A stretch of 64,000 nucleotides of DNA from Mycolicibacterium mucogenicum DSM 44124 (GCF_005670685.2 NZ_CP062008.1:4898001-4962000), one strand, 5' to 3'; numbered from the stretch's first letter, positions 7,790-16,731 are shown. Program-made: numbers and translations. The notes: generated from the letters alone by a model not told the origin.

Positions 7790-8286
7790 TCGTCGTCGTC
7801 CTCGCCGAGTTCGCGCACACCCAACGCCTCCAGCTGGGCCCGCAACCCGCGATGACGCCGCGCCCAGGCCTGCCCGCTGCGCTCACCGGTCAGCTTGACG
7901 CCGATCCCGGTGCGGCCGCGCGGAACGCCCGTGAGCTCCCCGAACGCCCGGTACGACTGCCAGCGGGGCACGTCAGCGCCTCTGGCCTCCGGGAACATCC
8001 CGATCATGTCCGCGACCCGCACGGACTCGGTGCCCTGCCGCAGGTACTCGGGCGTCAGCTCCACCGAGGTGTGCATCCGCGCCGCCTTGACCTGCAACCC
8101 CAGGAACCCGGTGACCAGGACGAGGAACACCACCGGCACCAACGGGTCCACCCGGTGCGCCGACCACAACTGCATCGCCGCGATGGAGGCACCGGAGAAC
8201 GGACCGAGCGCCAACCACCACCAGCTGGCACCGACCTCGTGGAAGAGAATCTGCTCGGCGTCGGTGTCAGTCGGCGCGTCCGTCAT
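7786..8286 (-). CDS. DUF3093-like membrane protein
   Basis: 166 residues. After a polar start (MTDAPTDTDAEQILFHE) come two close membrane segments (about 22-42 and 46-68), then a soluble part with RVADMIGMFPEARGADVPRW. The layout resembles DUF3093, a family of actinobacterial membrane-anchored proteins of unknown role. ATG at 8286 overlaps the preceding stop by 4 bases, and its own end overlaps the next start by 4 bases, so three membrane genes are chained. The longer upstream frame is antisense-like and was not used. Confidence 0.7.
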   Translation of the reverse strand: MTDAPTDTDAEQILFHEVGASWWWLALGPFSGASIAAMQLWSAHRVDPLVPVVFLVLVTGFLGLQVKAARMHTSVELTPEYLRQGTESVRVADMIGMFPEARGADVPRWQSYRAFGELTGVPRGRTGIGVKLTGERSGQAWARRHRGLRAQLEALGVRELGEDDDE

Positions 8287-8687
8287 GCGTTGGCCTTTCC
8301 GTCGAACCACGTCTGCGCCGCCGGCCGGGTGATCGAGACCGTCCCGCCGATCAACGGCAGCAGCGCCAACAACGACAGCAGCTGCGCCACTCCCAGCAGC
8401 GCGAGAAGGCCGACGACGATCACGATCGCCATGGACAACGCGACCGCGGCCCGACGAAACCGGTTGTCCCCCGAGCGGGCCCGGCCGGCGGAAAAAGCCA
8501 TGGCGGCGCCGGCGAGGGCGGTGATGGCGCCGAAGCCCAGAACCAGGCCACGGTAGGCGGCGGGCACCTCCGCGGTGGCGGTCAACATGCCGCCGACCAT
8601 CAGCAGCACCGCGGCCACCACCCAGCACCAGAAAGCGACCGTGACGGCCTGCGGACGGGCGGGCGCGGAGGGCGTGGGCTCAGTCAT
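8283..8687 (-). CDS. Four-helix membrane protein (Rv0514-like position)
   Basis: 134 residues with a proline-rich cytoplasmic start, then four hydrophobic segments at about 15-38, 46-66, 80-101 and 103-118. No catalytic motif is visible. It sits downstream of the hemB operon where M. tuberculosis has Rv0513/Rv0514, small membrane proteins of unknown role. A 67-base palindrome separates it from the preceding membrane gene, so its expression may be partly uncoupled from hemB. Confidence 0.75.
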   Translation of the reverse strand: MTEPTPSAPARPQAVTVAFWCWVVAAVLLMVGGMLTATAEVPAAYRGLVLGFGAITALAGAAMAFSAGRARSGDNRFRRAAVALSMAIVIVVGLLALLGVAQLLSLLALLPLIGGTVSITRPAAQTWFDGKANA

Positions 8688-8736
8688 ATCCGGGCCAGCC
8701 TAGCGGGCCACATGTGCGTTCACGTCGACCTGGGCG

Positions 8737-8803
8737 CCCGCGAGCGGCCCCGAAATGCACGCTTCGCGCGGCGCGCCGCCGTGCAGACACGGCCGCTCGC
8801 GGG
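8737..8803. repeat. 67-base palindromic repeat, family 2, copy 1
   Basis: Perfect 13-base outer arms (8737-8749 and 8791-8803) enclose an inner stem starting TGCACG and ending CGTGCA. The same 67-base layout recurs at 29355-29421 with 54 identities by my count and no gap. It lies between the stop of one membrane gene and the start of the next. It may end transcription or be a mobile palindromic unit; there is no T-run. Confidence 0.75.
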
Positions 8804-8806
8804 TGG

Positions 8807-9298
8807 TTAGCGGACGAAGTAGGCGTTCGAATCGGGGCGGTGCAGCAGGTACACGCCGCCGCCGATCAGCACGGCGCCGCCGATGCCGCACACCGCGTAG
8901 CCCAGCGCCGCGGCCGCACCGTGGTAGTTGGCGAACAGGTTGGTGGTCAGGTACAGGATCGTGGCCGCCGACCCGCCGGTGAGGATGCTGCGCGCCCATC
9001 GGTAGCCCTGTCGCAGCAGCACCAGGAACGTGGCCACCAGGACCACGATGATGAACAGCATCAGGCCGGACACCGCGTACGCGTAGCCCGACACCTCCCG
9101 CTCGGGCGTCGTCAGCAGGTTGATGACGTAGCCGATCACCGACAGCGGCAGCGCGGCCGTCCACAGCCAGAAACCGGTGACGACGTCCTGCGGCATCTCC
9201 TGCGGCTCGGGTGCGGGCCCGTCGGGCCCCGGACCCTGCTGCGGCGGGTACTGCGGGTGGTAGGGGTTCTGCGGGTCGTGCGGGTTGAGTGGGTTCAC
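8807..9298 (-). CDS. Proline-rich N-terminus, four-helix membrane protein (Rv0513-like)
   Basis: 163 residues: a Pro/Gln/Asn-rich cytoplasmic head (about 1-38), then four membrane segments at about 42-62, 72-95, 104-124 and 132-152. The start is GTG at 9298, whose last two bases are shared with the hemB stop (GTGA), so translation is coupled to hemB. No enzymatic motif is visible. Its fixed place behind hemB in mycobacteria suggests joint expression with heme synthesis, but no role is known to me. Confidence 0.8.
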   Translation of the reverse strand: MNPLNPHDPQNPYHPQYPPQQGPGPDGPAPEPQEMPQDVVTGFWLWTAALPLSVIGYVINLLTTPEREVSGYAYAVSGLMLFIIVVLVATFLVLLRQGYRWARSILTGGSAATILYLTTNLFANYHGAAAALGYAVCGIGGAVLIGGGVYLLHRPDSNAYFVR

Positions 9299-10275
9299 CG
9301 CAGCCAGCCCGCGACGTCCGTCGCCCAGTACGTGAGGACGATGTCGGCGCCGGCGCGCCGAATACCGACCAGCGACTCCAGGACCGAGGACCGCAGGTCG
9401 ATCCAGCCGTTGGCGGCGGCTGCGCTGATCATCGCGTACTCACCCGAAATCTGGTATGCCGCAACGGGTACCGGCGAAATCTCGGCAGCGGCGCGTACCA
9501 CGTCCAGGTAGCTCATCGCCGGCTTGACCATCACCATGTCGGCGCCTTCGGCGAGGTCCAGCTCGATCTCGCGCACCGCTTCGCGGGCGTTACCCGGATC
9601 CTGTTGGTAGGTACGACGATCGCCCTGCAGGCTCGAGCCGACCGCCTCGCGGAACGGGCCGTAGAACGCCGACGCGAATTTGGCGGCGTAGGCCAGGATC
9701 GCGACATCGCTGTGCCCGGCGTGGTCCAGCCCGTCGCGGATCGCCGCGACCTGACCGTCCATCATGCCGCTGGGACTGACGACATGTGCGCCCGAATGCG
9801 CTTGCGCCACGGCGAGTTTGATGTACTGCTCGTTGGTGGCGTCGTTGTCGACGCGGCCGTGCACGTCCAGCACGCCGCAATGCCCGTGATCGGTGAATTC
9901 GTCCAGGCAGGTGTCGGCCATCAGCACCGTCGCGTCGCCCAGGTCCGAATTCAGGTCGCGCAGCGCCACATTCAGGATGCCGTCGGGGTTGACGCCCTCG
10001 GAGCCGGTGGCGTCCTTGTCACCGTCGCACGGGATGCCGAACAGCATCAGCCCACCGACACCGGCCTCGACGGCTTCGGCCGCGGCGCGGCGCAGCGACT
10101 CCCGGGTGTGCTGCACGACACCGGGCATCGCGCTGATCGGACGCGGCTCGGCGAGCCCGTCGGCGACGAACAGCGGCAGCACCAGATGCCGTGGCTCCAG
10201 CGAGGTTTCGGACACCAGACGGCGCAATGCCGGGGTGGTCCGCAGTCGCCGCGGCCGATGCCGTGGATAGGACAC
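9295..10275 (-). CDS. hemB: Delta-aminolevulinic acid dehydratase (porphobilinogen synthase)
   Basis: Joins two 5-aminolevulinate molecules to porphobilinogen in heme and B12 synthesis; cytoplasmic, usually an octamer. 326 residues, normal length. The two active-site lysines are Lys199 (AYAAKFAS) and Lys251 (MVMVKPAMSY). The metal region reads DTCLDEFTDHGHCGVL: Cys123, Asp125 and Cys133, i.e. one of the three zinc cysteines of the E. coli type is Asp. GTG at 10275 has GAGGAGG upstream. It is the last heme gene of hemA-hemC-hemD-hemB; an 84-base gap before it holds a large hairpin, unlike the few-base gaps elsewhere in the operon, so hemB may be set separately. Confidence 0.98.
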   Translation of the reverse strand: MSYPRHRPRRLRTTPALRRLVSETSLEPRHLVLPLFVADGLAEPRPISAMPGVVQHTRESLRRAAAEAVEAGVGGLMLFGIPCDGDKDATGSEGVNPDGILNVALRDLNSDLGDATVLMADTCLDEFTDHGHCGVLDVHGRVDNDATNEQYIKLAVAQAHSGAHVVSPSGMMDGQVAAIRDGLDHAGHSDVAILAYAAKFASAFYGPFREAVGSSLQGDRRTYQQDPGNAREAVREIELDLAEGADMVMVKPAMSYLDVVRAAAEISPVPVAAYQISGEYAMISAAAANGWIDLRSSVLESLVGIRRAGADIVLTYWATDVAGWLR

Positions 10276-10295
10276 AGGAATGCCTCCTCGTTCGC

Positions 10296-10352
10296 CGAAA
10301 CCGCATTCCGGCAGGCAGAGTGCGAGTACCCGCCTGCTGGAATGCCGTTTCG
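10296..10352. repeat. Large imperfect hairpin between hemD and hemB
   Basis: Left arm 10296-10316 (CGAAAC, GCATTCC, GCAGGC blocks) pairs with right arm 10332-10352, 19 of 21 positions, loop of 15 bases. On the mRNA it lies between the hemD stop and the hemB ribosome site (complement of about 10283-10289). It has no T-run, so it may be an RNA stability or attenuation element, or a mobile palindrome. Confidence 0.7.
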
Positions 10353-10359
10353 ATCGAGT

Positions 10360-12048
10360 TTAGCGGCGCCGGCTCTTCTTGCGCGGAGGCGGCAACGCAC
10401 CCTCGGCGCGCAGGCGAGCGGCGTGCTCGGCCAGCGCCTCGACCAGCGGGCCGACGGCGGCGGTCTCCGGCTGCACGTCCACGCGCAGGCCGAATTCGGC
10501 TGCGGTTTCAGCGGTTTTCGGGCCGATGCAGGCGACGATGGTCCGGGCGTGCGGCTTTCCGGCGATACCGACCAGGTTGCGCACCGTGGAGCTCGAGGTG
10601 AAGCACACGGCGTCGAAACCACCGGTCTTGATCATCTCGCGGGTGTGCGCCGGTGGCGGTGCCGCCCGGACGGTGCGGTAGGCCGTGACGTCCTCGATCT
10701 CCCAGCCGCGCTCGCGCAGGCCCTCGGCCAGCGTCTCGGTGGCGATGTCGGCACGCGGCAGCAGCACACGGTTCACCGGGTCGAAAATGTCGTCGTAGTC
10801 CGGGAATTCGTCCAGCAGGCCCAGCGACGACTGCTCACCGGCGGGCACCAGCTCGGGGTTGATGCCGAACGCGCGCACCTTGTCCGCGGTGGCCTGACCG
10901 ACACACGCGATCTTCACACCGGAGAACGCGCGGGCGTCCAGACCGAACTCGTTGAACTTCTCCCACACCGCACGCACCGCGTTGGTGGAGGTGAACACGA
11001 CCCACTGGAAGCGGCCGTCGACCAGACCCTTGACCGCACGCTCCATCTGGGCGGGGCTGCGCGGCGGCTCGACCGCGATGGTCGGCACCTCGATCGGCAG
11101 GGCGCCGTGGCCCACCAGTCGATCGCTCATCTCGCCGGCCTGGTCCTTGGTGCGCGGCACCAGCACGGTCCAGCCGTACAGCGAGCGGCTCTCCCACCAG
11201 TTCAGCTTGGCCCGGTGCGCCACGGTCTTGCCGATGGTCACGACCAGCGGGCCCGCCAGCGGACCGACCGGCTCAGGGCCGACGGGCTTCTCCAGCACGG
11301 CCTTGTCCAGCAGCCCGGCCAGCGTGGTCTCGATGGACCGCTGCTGGCAGGTGGTGCCGTTGGCGGTCACGACGCACGGGGTGCTGTCGGTGAGGCCGTA
11401 TTCGATCAGGGTGCGGGCGGCGTCCGGCAGGTGCGACACCGTCGCGTGCAGGATCAGCGGCCCGGGAGCCGCAGCCAGCGCGGCCCAGTCGACGTCACCA
11501 CGGACGTCGGCCACGGTGTGCGACGAACCGACGGGCAGACCCGCGTAGGTCGGCACCGCCGTCGACGACGGCAGGCCGGGCACCAGCTCGAAGTGCGCCG
11601 CGGTCTTGGCCAGCGCGTTCACCTCGGTGATGACGGAGTCGACCGACAGCGGGTCGCCGGCGACCAGACGCACCACATCGACGCCGGTCTTCGCCTCGGC
11701 GATGAGCAGCTTGGCCACCTCGGTGGGGTCGCCCAGCGCGGGACGGACGTCGACACCGTGCGGGAACGTCATGGTGGGCGCGGCGGCCGGGGCCTTGTCG
11801 GCCGCGGCCTCGTCAGCCTTCGGTTCGGCGGCCGGCTCGGCGTCGGCCGGGTGCGGCCCGGACGTCGGCGGCAGATCGGTACCGATCAGCGCCAGCACCG
11901 CCTCGGGCACATCAGGGTCGGTGAAAACCAACGCCGCATGCGCCAAGACGTTCCGCGCACGCGTCGTCAACAGGCCCGGGTCACCGGGGCCGGAACCGAC
12001 AAAGGTGATGCGGCCAGGCTTGTGCTGCTTACGCACTCGGGTCGTCAT
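10360..12048 (-). CDS. hemD: Fused uroporphyrinogen-III C-methyltransferase / uroporphyrinogen-III synthase
   Basis: 562 residues. Residues about 12-255 are a SUMT-type tetrapyrrole methylase (GSGPGDPG at 18-25, DVVRLVAGDPL further on), and about 275-540 are the HemD domain (WTVLVPRTKDQAGEMSDRL, then VVFTSTNAVRAVW and CFTSSSTVRNL). HemD closes hydroxymethylbilane to uroporphyrinogen III; the methylase part would start siroheme or B12 synthesis. A Glu/Ala/Asp-rich insert at about 62-95 looks like a linker. This fusion is typical of actinobacteria. ATG at 12048 lies 3 bases after hemC with GAGAG upstream. The C-terminus is basic (PPPRKKSRRR). Whether the methylase half is active cannot be judged here. 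Confidence 0.95.
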   Translation of the reverse strand: MTTRVRKQHKPGRITFVGSGPGDPGLLTTRARNVLAHAALVFTDPDVPEAVLALIGTDLPPTSGPHPADAEPAAEPKADEAAADKAPAAAPTMTFPHGVDVRPALGDPTEVAKLLIAEAKTGVDVVRLVAGDPLSVDSVITEVNALAKTAAHFELVPGLPSSTAVPTYAGLPVGSSHTVADVRGDVDWAALAAAPGPLILHATVSHLPDAARTLIEYGLTDSTPCVVTANGTTCQQRSIETTLAGLLDKAVLEKPVGPEPVGPLAGPLVVTIGKTVAHRAKLNWWESRSLYGWTVLVPRTKDQAGEMSDRLVGHGALPIEVPTIAVEPPRSPAQMERAVKGLVDGRFQWVVFTSTNAVRAVWEKFNEFGLDARAFSGVKIACVGQATADKVRAFGINPELVPAGEQSSLGLLDEFPDYDDIFDPVNRVLLPRADIATETLAEGLRERGWEIEDVTAYRTVRAAPPPAHTREMIKTGGFDAVCFTSSSTVRNLVGIAGKPHARTIVACIGPKTAETAAEFGLRVDVQPETAAVGPLVEALAEHAARLRAEGALPPPRKKSRRR

Positions 12049-12051
12049 CTC

Positions 12052-13011
12052 TCACTCCCGCTCTACAGTCCGCTGATCCAACACGTCGCGCGCACCCAGG
12101 TCGAACAACTCCGCGGCCAACGAGAGCCCCAGCTCCCGTGCCCGTTCGGGGGTCCCGATCCCGGACGCCCGGATCACGTCGGATCCGTCCAGAGCCGCCA
12201 CGCAACCGCGCAACGACAGCTCTTCGAAGACTCGGCCGTCCTCGTCGATGGACTCGACCACTTCAGCGATCGCACCCACCGGCGCGGAACAACCCGCCTC
12301 CAGTTCGGCCAACAGGACTCGTTCGGCAGTGATCGCGGCACGCGTGTCGGGATCGTCCAGCTTTCCCAGCAGCGTCGCCAGCTCGGTGTCACCCACTCGG
12401 CACTCGACCGCGAGGGCGCCCTGCGCCGGCGCTGGCAACATCTGCACCGGCTCGAGGCTCTCGGTGACGGCATCGAGCCGTCCGATACGGGCCAGACCCG
12501 CTCGGGCGACGACAACAGCGTCGAGATCACCACTACTTACCCTGTTCAACCTGGTATCTAGGTTGCCTCGTAGGGGGCGGATTTCCAAACCGAGACCCAG
12601 TGCTCTAAGCTGCGCGGCCCGTCGCGGGCTCGACGTGCCGATCACAGAGCCCGCCGGCAACTCTCCGAGCACCAATCCGTCGCGCGCCACGAGAGCGTCC
12701 CGCGGGTCTTCGCGCGGCGGCACCGCGGCGATGACGAAACGCTCGTCGGGCGCCGTCGGCAAATCCTTGTACGAGTGCACCGCGACGTCGATGCGTCCGT
12801 CGGCCATGGCGTGCCGCAGTTCGGCGGTGAACACACCGATGCCGATCTCGGCGACAGGCGCCTGCGACCGGTCGCCGTCGGTGCTGATGATGACCAGCTC
12901 CGCGGGCTGCCCCAGAGCTACCAGGGCGTCACGGATGGTGCCGGCCTGTGTGGTCGCCAGAAGGCTGCCCCTGGTGCCGATCCGGACAACGTTTTCGAGG
13001 GTGGATACCAA
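12052..13011 (-). CDS. hemC: Hydroxymethylbilane synthase (porphobilinogen deaminase)
   Basis: Polymerises four porphobilinogen units to hydroxymethylbilane; cytoplasmic. 319 residues. [10 protein letters not shown] at 10-19, the substrate-binding VHSYKDLPT at 78-86, [11 protein letters not shown] at 125-135, and the cofactor cysteine Cys241 in [12 protein letters not shown], to which the dipyrromethane is bound. The only plausible start near the conserved N-terminus is TTG at 13011, 6 bases after the hemA stop, with no clear ribosome site, so it is probably translated by coupling with hemA. Third-order gene of the heme operon. Confidence 0.97.
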   Translation of the reverse strand: MVSTLENVVRIGTRGSLLATTQAGTIRDALVALGQPAELVIISTDGDRSQAPVAEIGIGVFTAELRHAMADGRIDVAVHSYKDLPTAPDERFVIAAVPPREDPRDALVARDGLVLGELPAGSVIGTSSPRRAAQLRALGLGLEIRPLRGNLDTRLNRVSSGDLDAVVVARAGLARIGRLDAVTESLEPVQMLPAPAQGALAVECRVGDTELATLLGKLDDPDTRAAITAERVLLAELEAGCSAPVGAIAEVVESIDEDGRVFEELSLRGCVAALDGSDVIRASGIGTPERARELGLSLAAELFDLGARDVLDQRTVERE

Positions 13012-13017
13012 ACCGGG

Positions 13018-14385
13018 TTACTCAGCCTTGTCGTGGTGGGAATGCGGCTCGCCGGCCGCCAAATCTGGTGCCATCAAAGGCAGTTCGCCAGCCGACACCG
13101 CGTCGATGGCCTGCGGGTCGAGCTCGAACAGCTCCCGTAGCGCCTCGGCGTAGGTGTCACCGCCGGGCGCGCTGGCCAGCTGCTTGACCCGCACCGTCGG
13201 CGCGTGCAGCAACTTGTCCACCACCCGACGCACGGTCTTGGCGACCTCGTCCCGGTGAGCGGCGTCGAGTCCCGGAACCCGGTTGTCGAGCCGCAACAAC
13301 TCCGCCTCGACGACGTCCGCGGCCCGCTGGCGCAGGGCGGTGACGGTCGGGGTGACCTCGGCCATCCGCTGGCCGGCCAGGTAGCTGGCGACCTCCGCGG
13401 CGACGATCGAACGGGCCGCTTCGGCGTCCGAGGCAGCAGCCCGGGCCGACGGTTCCCGCTGGATGCGGTCCATGTCGATCATGTGCACGCCCGGCAGGCC
13501 AGCAATCGCGCCGTCGACGTCGCGGGGCATGCCCAGGTCGCAGATCACCAGCTGGCGGTGCTCCGGGCGGTTCATCAGTCCGCGGTGCGCGTCGGCCAAC
13601 GACACCACCGGACGCACCGCGCCGGTACACGCGACGACGACGTCGGCATTACCCAGCGCGACGGCGATGTCGTCCAGGGTGTGCGCGGCGGCTTCGACGC
13701 CGTGGGCCTTCAAGTTCTCGACCATGCGCTCGGCCCGCGGCAGCGAGCGGTTCACGACCTCGACGCGGGCGATCCCGGCGCGCGTCAGATGCGCGGCGGC
13801 CAGGGCGCCCATGGAGCCGGCGCCGATCACGGCGGCGTTCAGCCCGGTCAGCGAGGTGAGCTTGGACTTGGCCATGTCGAGCGCCACCGACACCACCGAG
13901 GCACCGGCGGCGTCGATCCCGGTCTCGGAATGCACGCGCTTGCCGACCGACAGCGCCCGCTGCGACAGCTCGTGCAGGGTCCGGCCTACGGTCTGGTGCG
14001 CCTCGGCCGACGTGTAGGCGCGGCGCACCTGGCCCAGCACCTGCGCCTCACCGATGACGGCCGAGTCCAGGCCACTGGCGACGGCGAACAGATGCTCGAC
14101 GGCCGCCTCGGCGTACCGCACGTAGGCGTACCTGGTGAGATCCTGCAGCGACATGCCGGACCGCTCGGAGAGCACCGAGCCGATCACCGAGAGCCCGCCG
14201 TGGAAGGCGTCGACCACCGCGTACACCTCGACCCGGTTACAGGTGGAGAGCACCATGGCCTCGGTGACCAGAGAGGACTGCAGCAGCAACTCGATGATCT
14301 TGGCCTGTTCGGCCTCGTCGGTGCTGAGCTGCTCGATCACGGAAACCGGCGCGCTGCGGTGTGAAACCCCGAACAGCAGGACGCT
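13018..14385 (-). CDS. hemA: Glutamyl-tRNA reductase
   Basis: First enzyme of the C5 route to 5-aminolevulinate: NADPH-dependent reduction of glutamyl-tRNA to glutamate-1-semialdehyde. 455 residues from GTG at 14385, the start conserved in mycobacteria ([14 protein letters not shown]). The thioester-forming Cys50 is in [10 protein letters not shown]; the NADPH site is [15 protein letters not shown] near 182-196; the C-terminal helical dimerisation part follows. The C-terminus is His/Asp-rich. A frame start eight codons upstream is less likely. The 167-base gap upstream must hold the operon promoter; TAGCTT (complement of 14464-14469) is a possible -10 but I am unsure. hemL is not in the window. 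Confidence 0.97.
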   Translation of the reverse strand, partial: SVLLFGVSHRSAPVSVIEQLSTDEAEQAKIIELLLQSSLVTEAMVLSTCNRVEVYAVVDAFHGGLSVIGSVLSERSGMSLQDLTRYAYVRYAEAAVEHLFAVASGLDSAVIGEAQVLGQVRRAYTSAEAHQTVGRTLHELSQRALSVGKRVHSETGIDAAGASVVSVALDMAKSKLTSLTGLNAAVIGAGSMGALAAAHLTRAGIARVEVVNRSLPRAERMVENLKAHGVEAAAHTLDDIAVALGNADVVVACTGAVRPVVSLADAHRGLMNRPEHRQLVICDLGMPRDVDGAIAGLPGVHMIDMDRIQREPSARAAASDAEAARSIVAAEVASYLAGQRMAEVTPTVTALRQRAADVVEAELLRLDNRVPGLDAAHRDEVAKTVRRVVDKLLHAPTVRVKQLASAPGGDTYAEALRELFELDPQAIDAVSAGELPLMAPDLAAGEPHSHHDKAE

Positions 14386-14552
14386 CACGGCCTCATCACC
14401 TCGTAGCACCTCCGTTGGGCAAGAAGGTTTCCCGGGCCTCTTCTGGCCGCAGGAACGCCATCAAAGCTAGCCGCTCACCAGCCCGCCGACCAAATTTGCT
14501 ATACGCACGCCCGGCCCCGGGGCACACGTGCCGAGCGGACTGCTTCGCCCGG

Positions 14553-14822
14553 TCAACCTGCCAGGTCGGCCCGCAGCTGCTCCTCGTCGACCTCCCAGTA
14601 GCTGTGCTCAACGTCATCGAGGAGCACCACGGGCAGCCGATCGCCGAATTCCGCGCGCAGGGCCGTGTCCCCCGCCGCGGCCAGGACATCGACGTCCGTG
14701 CTCGTCAGGACGAATCCGAGCTCGTCGGACAACTCCACCAGCTGAGCCGCGGCGCGCTCGCACATGCTGCAGCCGGCCCGGGTGAGCAACGTCACGCGGT
14801 GGCTGTTCCCTGATCGATCCAC
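14553..14822 (-). CDS. Glutaredoxin-like protein (Rv0508 type)
   Basis: 89 residues with a thioredoxin fold: VTLLTRAGCSMCERAAAQL carries the CSMC redox motif at Cys18 and Cys21, and DRLPVVLLDD contains the cis-proline. Such small proteins (DUF836-type) probably exchange disulfides, but no partner is known. Two starts fit, GTG at 14822 and GTG at 14795. I choose 14822 because TACTGT (complement of 14828-14833) ends 5 bases before it, as in a leaderless transcript. It is divergent from serB1-like and lies upstream of hemA on the same strand. Confidence 0.85.
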   Translation of the reverse strand: MDRSGNSHRVTLLTRAGCSMCERAAAQLVELSDELGFVLTSTDVDVLAAAGDTALRAEFGDRLPVVLLDDVEHSYWEVDEEQLRADLAG

Positions 14823-14827
14823 GCGCA

Positions 14828-14849
14828 ACAGTATGGCGTGACCTACTGT
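14828..14849. promoter_or_regulatory. Mirrored -10 boxes of a divergent leaderless pair
   Basis: ACAGTA at 14828-14833 and TACTGT at 14844-14849 form a perfect inverted repeat. Each is a TANNNT -10 box 5-6 bases before a GTG start: 14822 on minus (glutaredoxin) and 14856 on plus (phosphatase). The two polymerases would sit back to back within 22 bases and could not bind together. Confidence 0.65.
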
Positions 14850-14855
14850 TGAACC

Positions 14856-15764
14856 GTGTCCGAATCCAGCCCCGTGACTGCCGACGAGCCCACGGGCACG
14901 CCCGTGCCCTCCGGAGCTGATGACGCCGCTGAACTCGATGCCGCCGAGCGTGATTCCGGAGCCGACGAACCCGCCGCCCCGGTGCTCCCGCCACCGCCCG
15001 ACCTCACCGCGGCGGCGTTCTTCGACGTCGACAACACGCTGGTGCACGGCTCGTCGCTGGTGCACTTCGCCCGCGGCCTGGCCGCCCGCGACTACTTCAA
15101 ATACTCGGACCTGGCCCGCTTCGCCTACGCGCAGGCCAAGTTTCAGGTCACCGGCAAGGAGAACAGCGACGACGTCGCCGCCGGCCGGCGCAAGGCGCTG
15201 TCCTTCATCGAGGGCCGGCAGACCGCGGAACTGGAAGCCCTCGGCGACGAGATCTACGACGAGATCATCGCCGACAAGATCTGGCAGGGCACCCGGGCGC
15301 TGGCGCAGATGCACCTCGACGCCGGCCAGCAGGTCTGGCTCGTCACCGCGACGCCGATGGAGCTGGCGCAGACCATCGCCCGCAAGCTGGGGCTGACGGG
15401 CGCACTGGGCACCGTCGCCGAGTCGGTCGACGGCGTCTTCACCGGCCGGCTGGTCGGCGACATCCTGCACGGGGTCGGCAAGGCGCACGCCGTGCGTCAG
15501 CTCGCCATTCGCGAGGGCCTGAACCTGCGCCGCTGCACCGCCTACTCGGACAGCTTCAACGACGTGCCGATGCTGTCGCTGGTCGGCACCGCCGTCGCGA
15601 TCAACCCCGACGCCGCGCTGCGCGACGTCGCGCGCGAACGCGGCTGGGAGATCCGCGATTTCCGGACCGCCCGCAAGGCCGCCCGCATCGGGGTGCCCTC
15701 GGCGCTGGCCCTGGGCGCGGTCGGCGGAGCGCTGGCGGCCGTGGCGTCGCGCAAGAGCAACTAG
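14856..15764 (+). CDS. serB1: HAD-IB hydrolase, SerB1-like phosphatase
   Basis: 302-residue phosphatase of the phosphoserine phosphatase type. HAD motif I is FFDVDNTLV with Asp57 and Asp59; motif II is LVTATP; motif III Lys is in GVGKAHAV; motif IV is [11 protein letters not shown]. The first 50 residues are an acidic, Pro/Ala-rich extension. At the C-terminus a hydrophobic stretch ([16 protein letters not shown]) followed by RKSN could anchor it in the membrane. The substrate need not be phosphoserine: family members named SerB1 often act on other phosphoesters. GTG at 14856 with TACTGT six bases upstream indicates a leaderless message. Corresponds in place to Rv0505c. Confidence 0.9.
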   Translation: MSESSPVTADEPTGTPVPSGADDAAELDAAERDSGADEPAAPVLPPPPDLTAAAFFDVDNTLVHGSSLVHFARGLAARDYFKYSDLARFAYAQAKFQVTGKENSDDVAAGRRKALSFIEGRQTAELEALGDEIYDEIIADKIWQGTRALAQMHLDAGQQVWLVTATPMELAQTIARKLGLTGALGTVAESVDGVFTGRLVGDILHGVGKAHAVRQLAIREGLNLRRCTAYSDSFNDVPMLSLVGTAVAINPDAALRDVARERGWEIRDFRTARKAARIGVPSALALGAVGGALAAVASRKSN

Positions 15765-15836
15765 GGACCGCGCTGCCACCACACCCCAGGCGTAGCGCGC
15801 AGGTCAGCCCCGCGAACGCTGATAGGCTCACGCGCC

Positions 15837-16367
15837 ATGGGCATTGCGGACGACATCATCGGAACCCACTTCCGGTACCCGGATTACTTCGAGGTCGGCC
15901 GCGAGAAGGTCAAGGAGTTCGCGCAGGCGGTCCAGGACGATCACCCGGCCCATTTCTCCGAGGAAGCGGCCGCTGAGTGCGGCTCGGACACCCTGATCGC
16001 GTCGCTGACGTTCATCGCCGTCGCGGGCCGGCGGGTCCAGCTCGAGCTCTTCAACCAGTTCGACGTGCCGATCAACCTGGAGCGGGTGTTGCACCGCGAC
16101 CAGAAGCTGATCTTCCACCGCCCGATCCGGGTCGGCGACCGGCTGTGGTTCGACTCGTACCTGGACTCGGTGATCGAGTCGCACGGCACGGTGATCGCCG
16201 AGATTCGCGCCGAGGTCACCGACGACGCCGGTGAGCCGATCATGACGAGCATCGTCACCATGCTGGGCGAGGCCCAGAACGACGACGAAGCCGGCGAGGT
16301 CAGCGCGCAGATCGCCGCGGCCCGCGACGCCGCCATCGCGAAAATGGTTGCCGCGCAAAAGGGTTGA
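15837..16367 (+). CDS. HadA-like (3R)-hydroxyacyl-ACP dehydratase subunit (Rv0504c type)
   Basis: 176 residues, MaoC/FAS1-type dehydratase N-terminal domain: [19 protein letters not shown] and [18 protein letters not shown] are closely like HadA/HadC of the mycolic acid FAS-II system; [20 protein letters not shown] follows. HadA-type subunits lack the catalytic His/Asp of HadB and provide substrate binding, so a partner would be needed; none is adjacent. ATG at 15837 has TAGGCT (15823-15828) eight bases upstream, so it is likely leaderless and starts its own transcript 72 bases behind the phosphatase gene. Function in fatty-acid dehydration is inferred from family. Confidence 0.9.
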   Translation: MGIADDIIGTHFRYPDYFEVGREKVKEFAQAVQDDHPAHFSEEAAAECGSDTLIASLTFIAVAGRRVQLELFNQFDVPINLERVLHRDQKLIFHRPIRVGDRLWFDSYLDSVIESHGTVIAEIRAEVTDDAGEPIMTSIVTMLGEAQNDDEAGEVSAQIAAARDAAIAKMVAAQKG

Positions 16368-16448
16368 ACCTTCGCGCGAGTTGTCTGGCGAGTTGACTGT
16401 GCGTCTGCGCCGATCGCCGGAGTAGCCACTGCCGTCACCGCAGCGTGA

Positions 16449-16668
16449 GTTCACCCTGTTTCCAGGCCGGAAAAGCTCGAGTAACGCGCACCCTCACCGC
16501 AGACCCGAACCCCGGCTGCCGTTGATCCTGTACACACGGCGGAAAAGGTCGAGTAACCGGCACCCTGACTACAGGGTCAGCATGGCAGACCACGCCCGCG
16601 ATGTTGATCCTGAACCCACGGCGGAAATGCCCCGCGTGGCGCGCACCCTCACCGCAGAGCGAGTTGAC
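16449..16668. repeat. Tandem-like array of 61-base palindromic repeats, family 1
   Basis: The 364 bases between 16368 and 16731 hold no convincing gene. Three units begin at 16449 (GTTCACCCTG), 16521 (GTTGATCCTG) and 16603 (GTTGATCCTG); each goes on with GGCGGAAAAGGTCGAGTAAC or a variant, then GCACCCT and an end such as CAGGGTCAGC or GAGTTGAC. Spacing is 72 and 82 bases. A degenerate fourth may start near 16393 (GTTGACTGTG). A further copy lies at 55217-55277. Confidence 0.7.
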
Positions 16669-16731
16669 CGTGCCGCCATGCCGAGCGGCACTCGAAAACA
16701 TCAGCGCCAGCGCACACTCAACAACTGGCGC

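Noticed and set aside
9289..12561. 1090-codon open frame antisense to hemB-hemD-hemC
   Set aside because: It mirrors three clear heme genes, has His/Arg/Gly-rich shadow composition and no family similarity; long antisense frames are expected at this GC content.
16449..16668. CRISPR array
   Set aside because: Repeats are long, few, degenerate and palindromic as units, with short variable gaps; no cas genes.
16368..16731. tRNA or other structured RNA gene
   Set aside because: No cloverleaf or T-loop signature; the structure seen is explained by the palindromic repeats.
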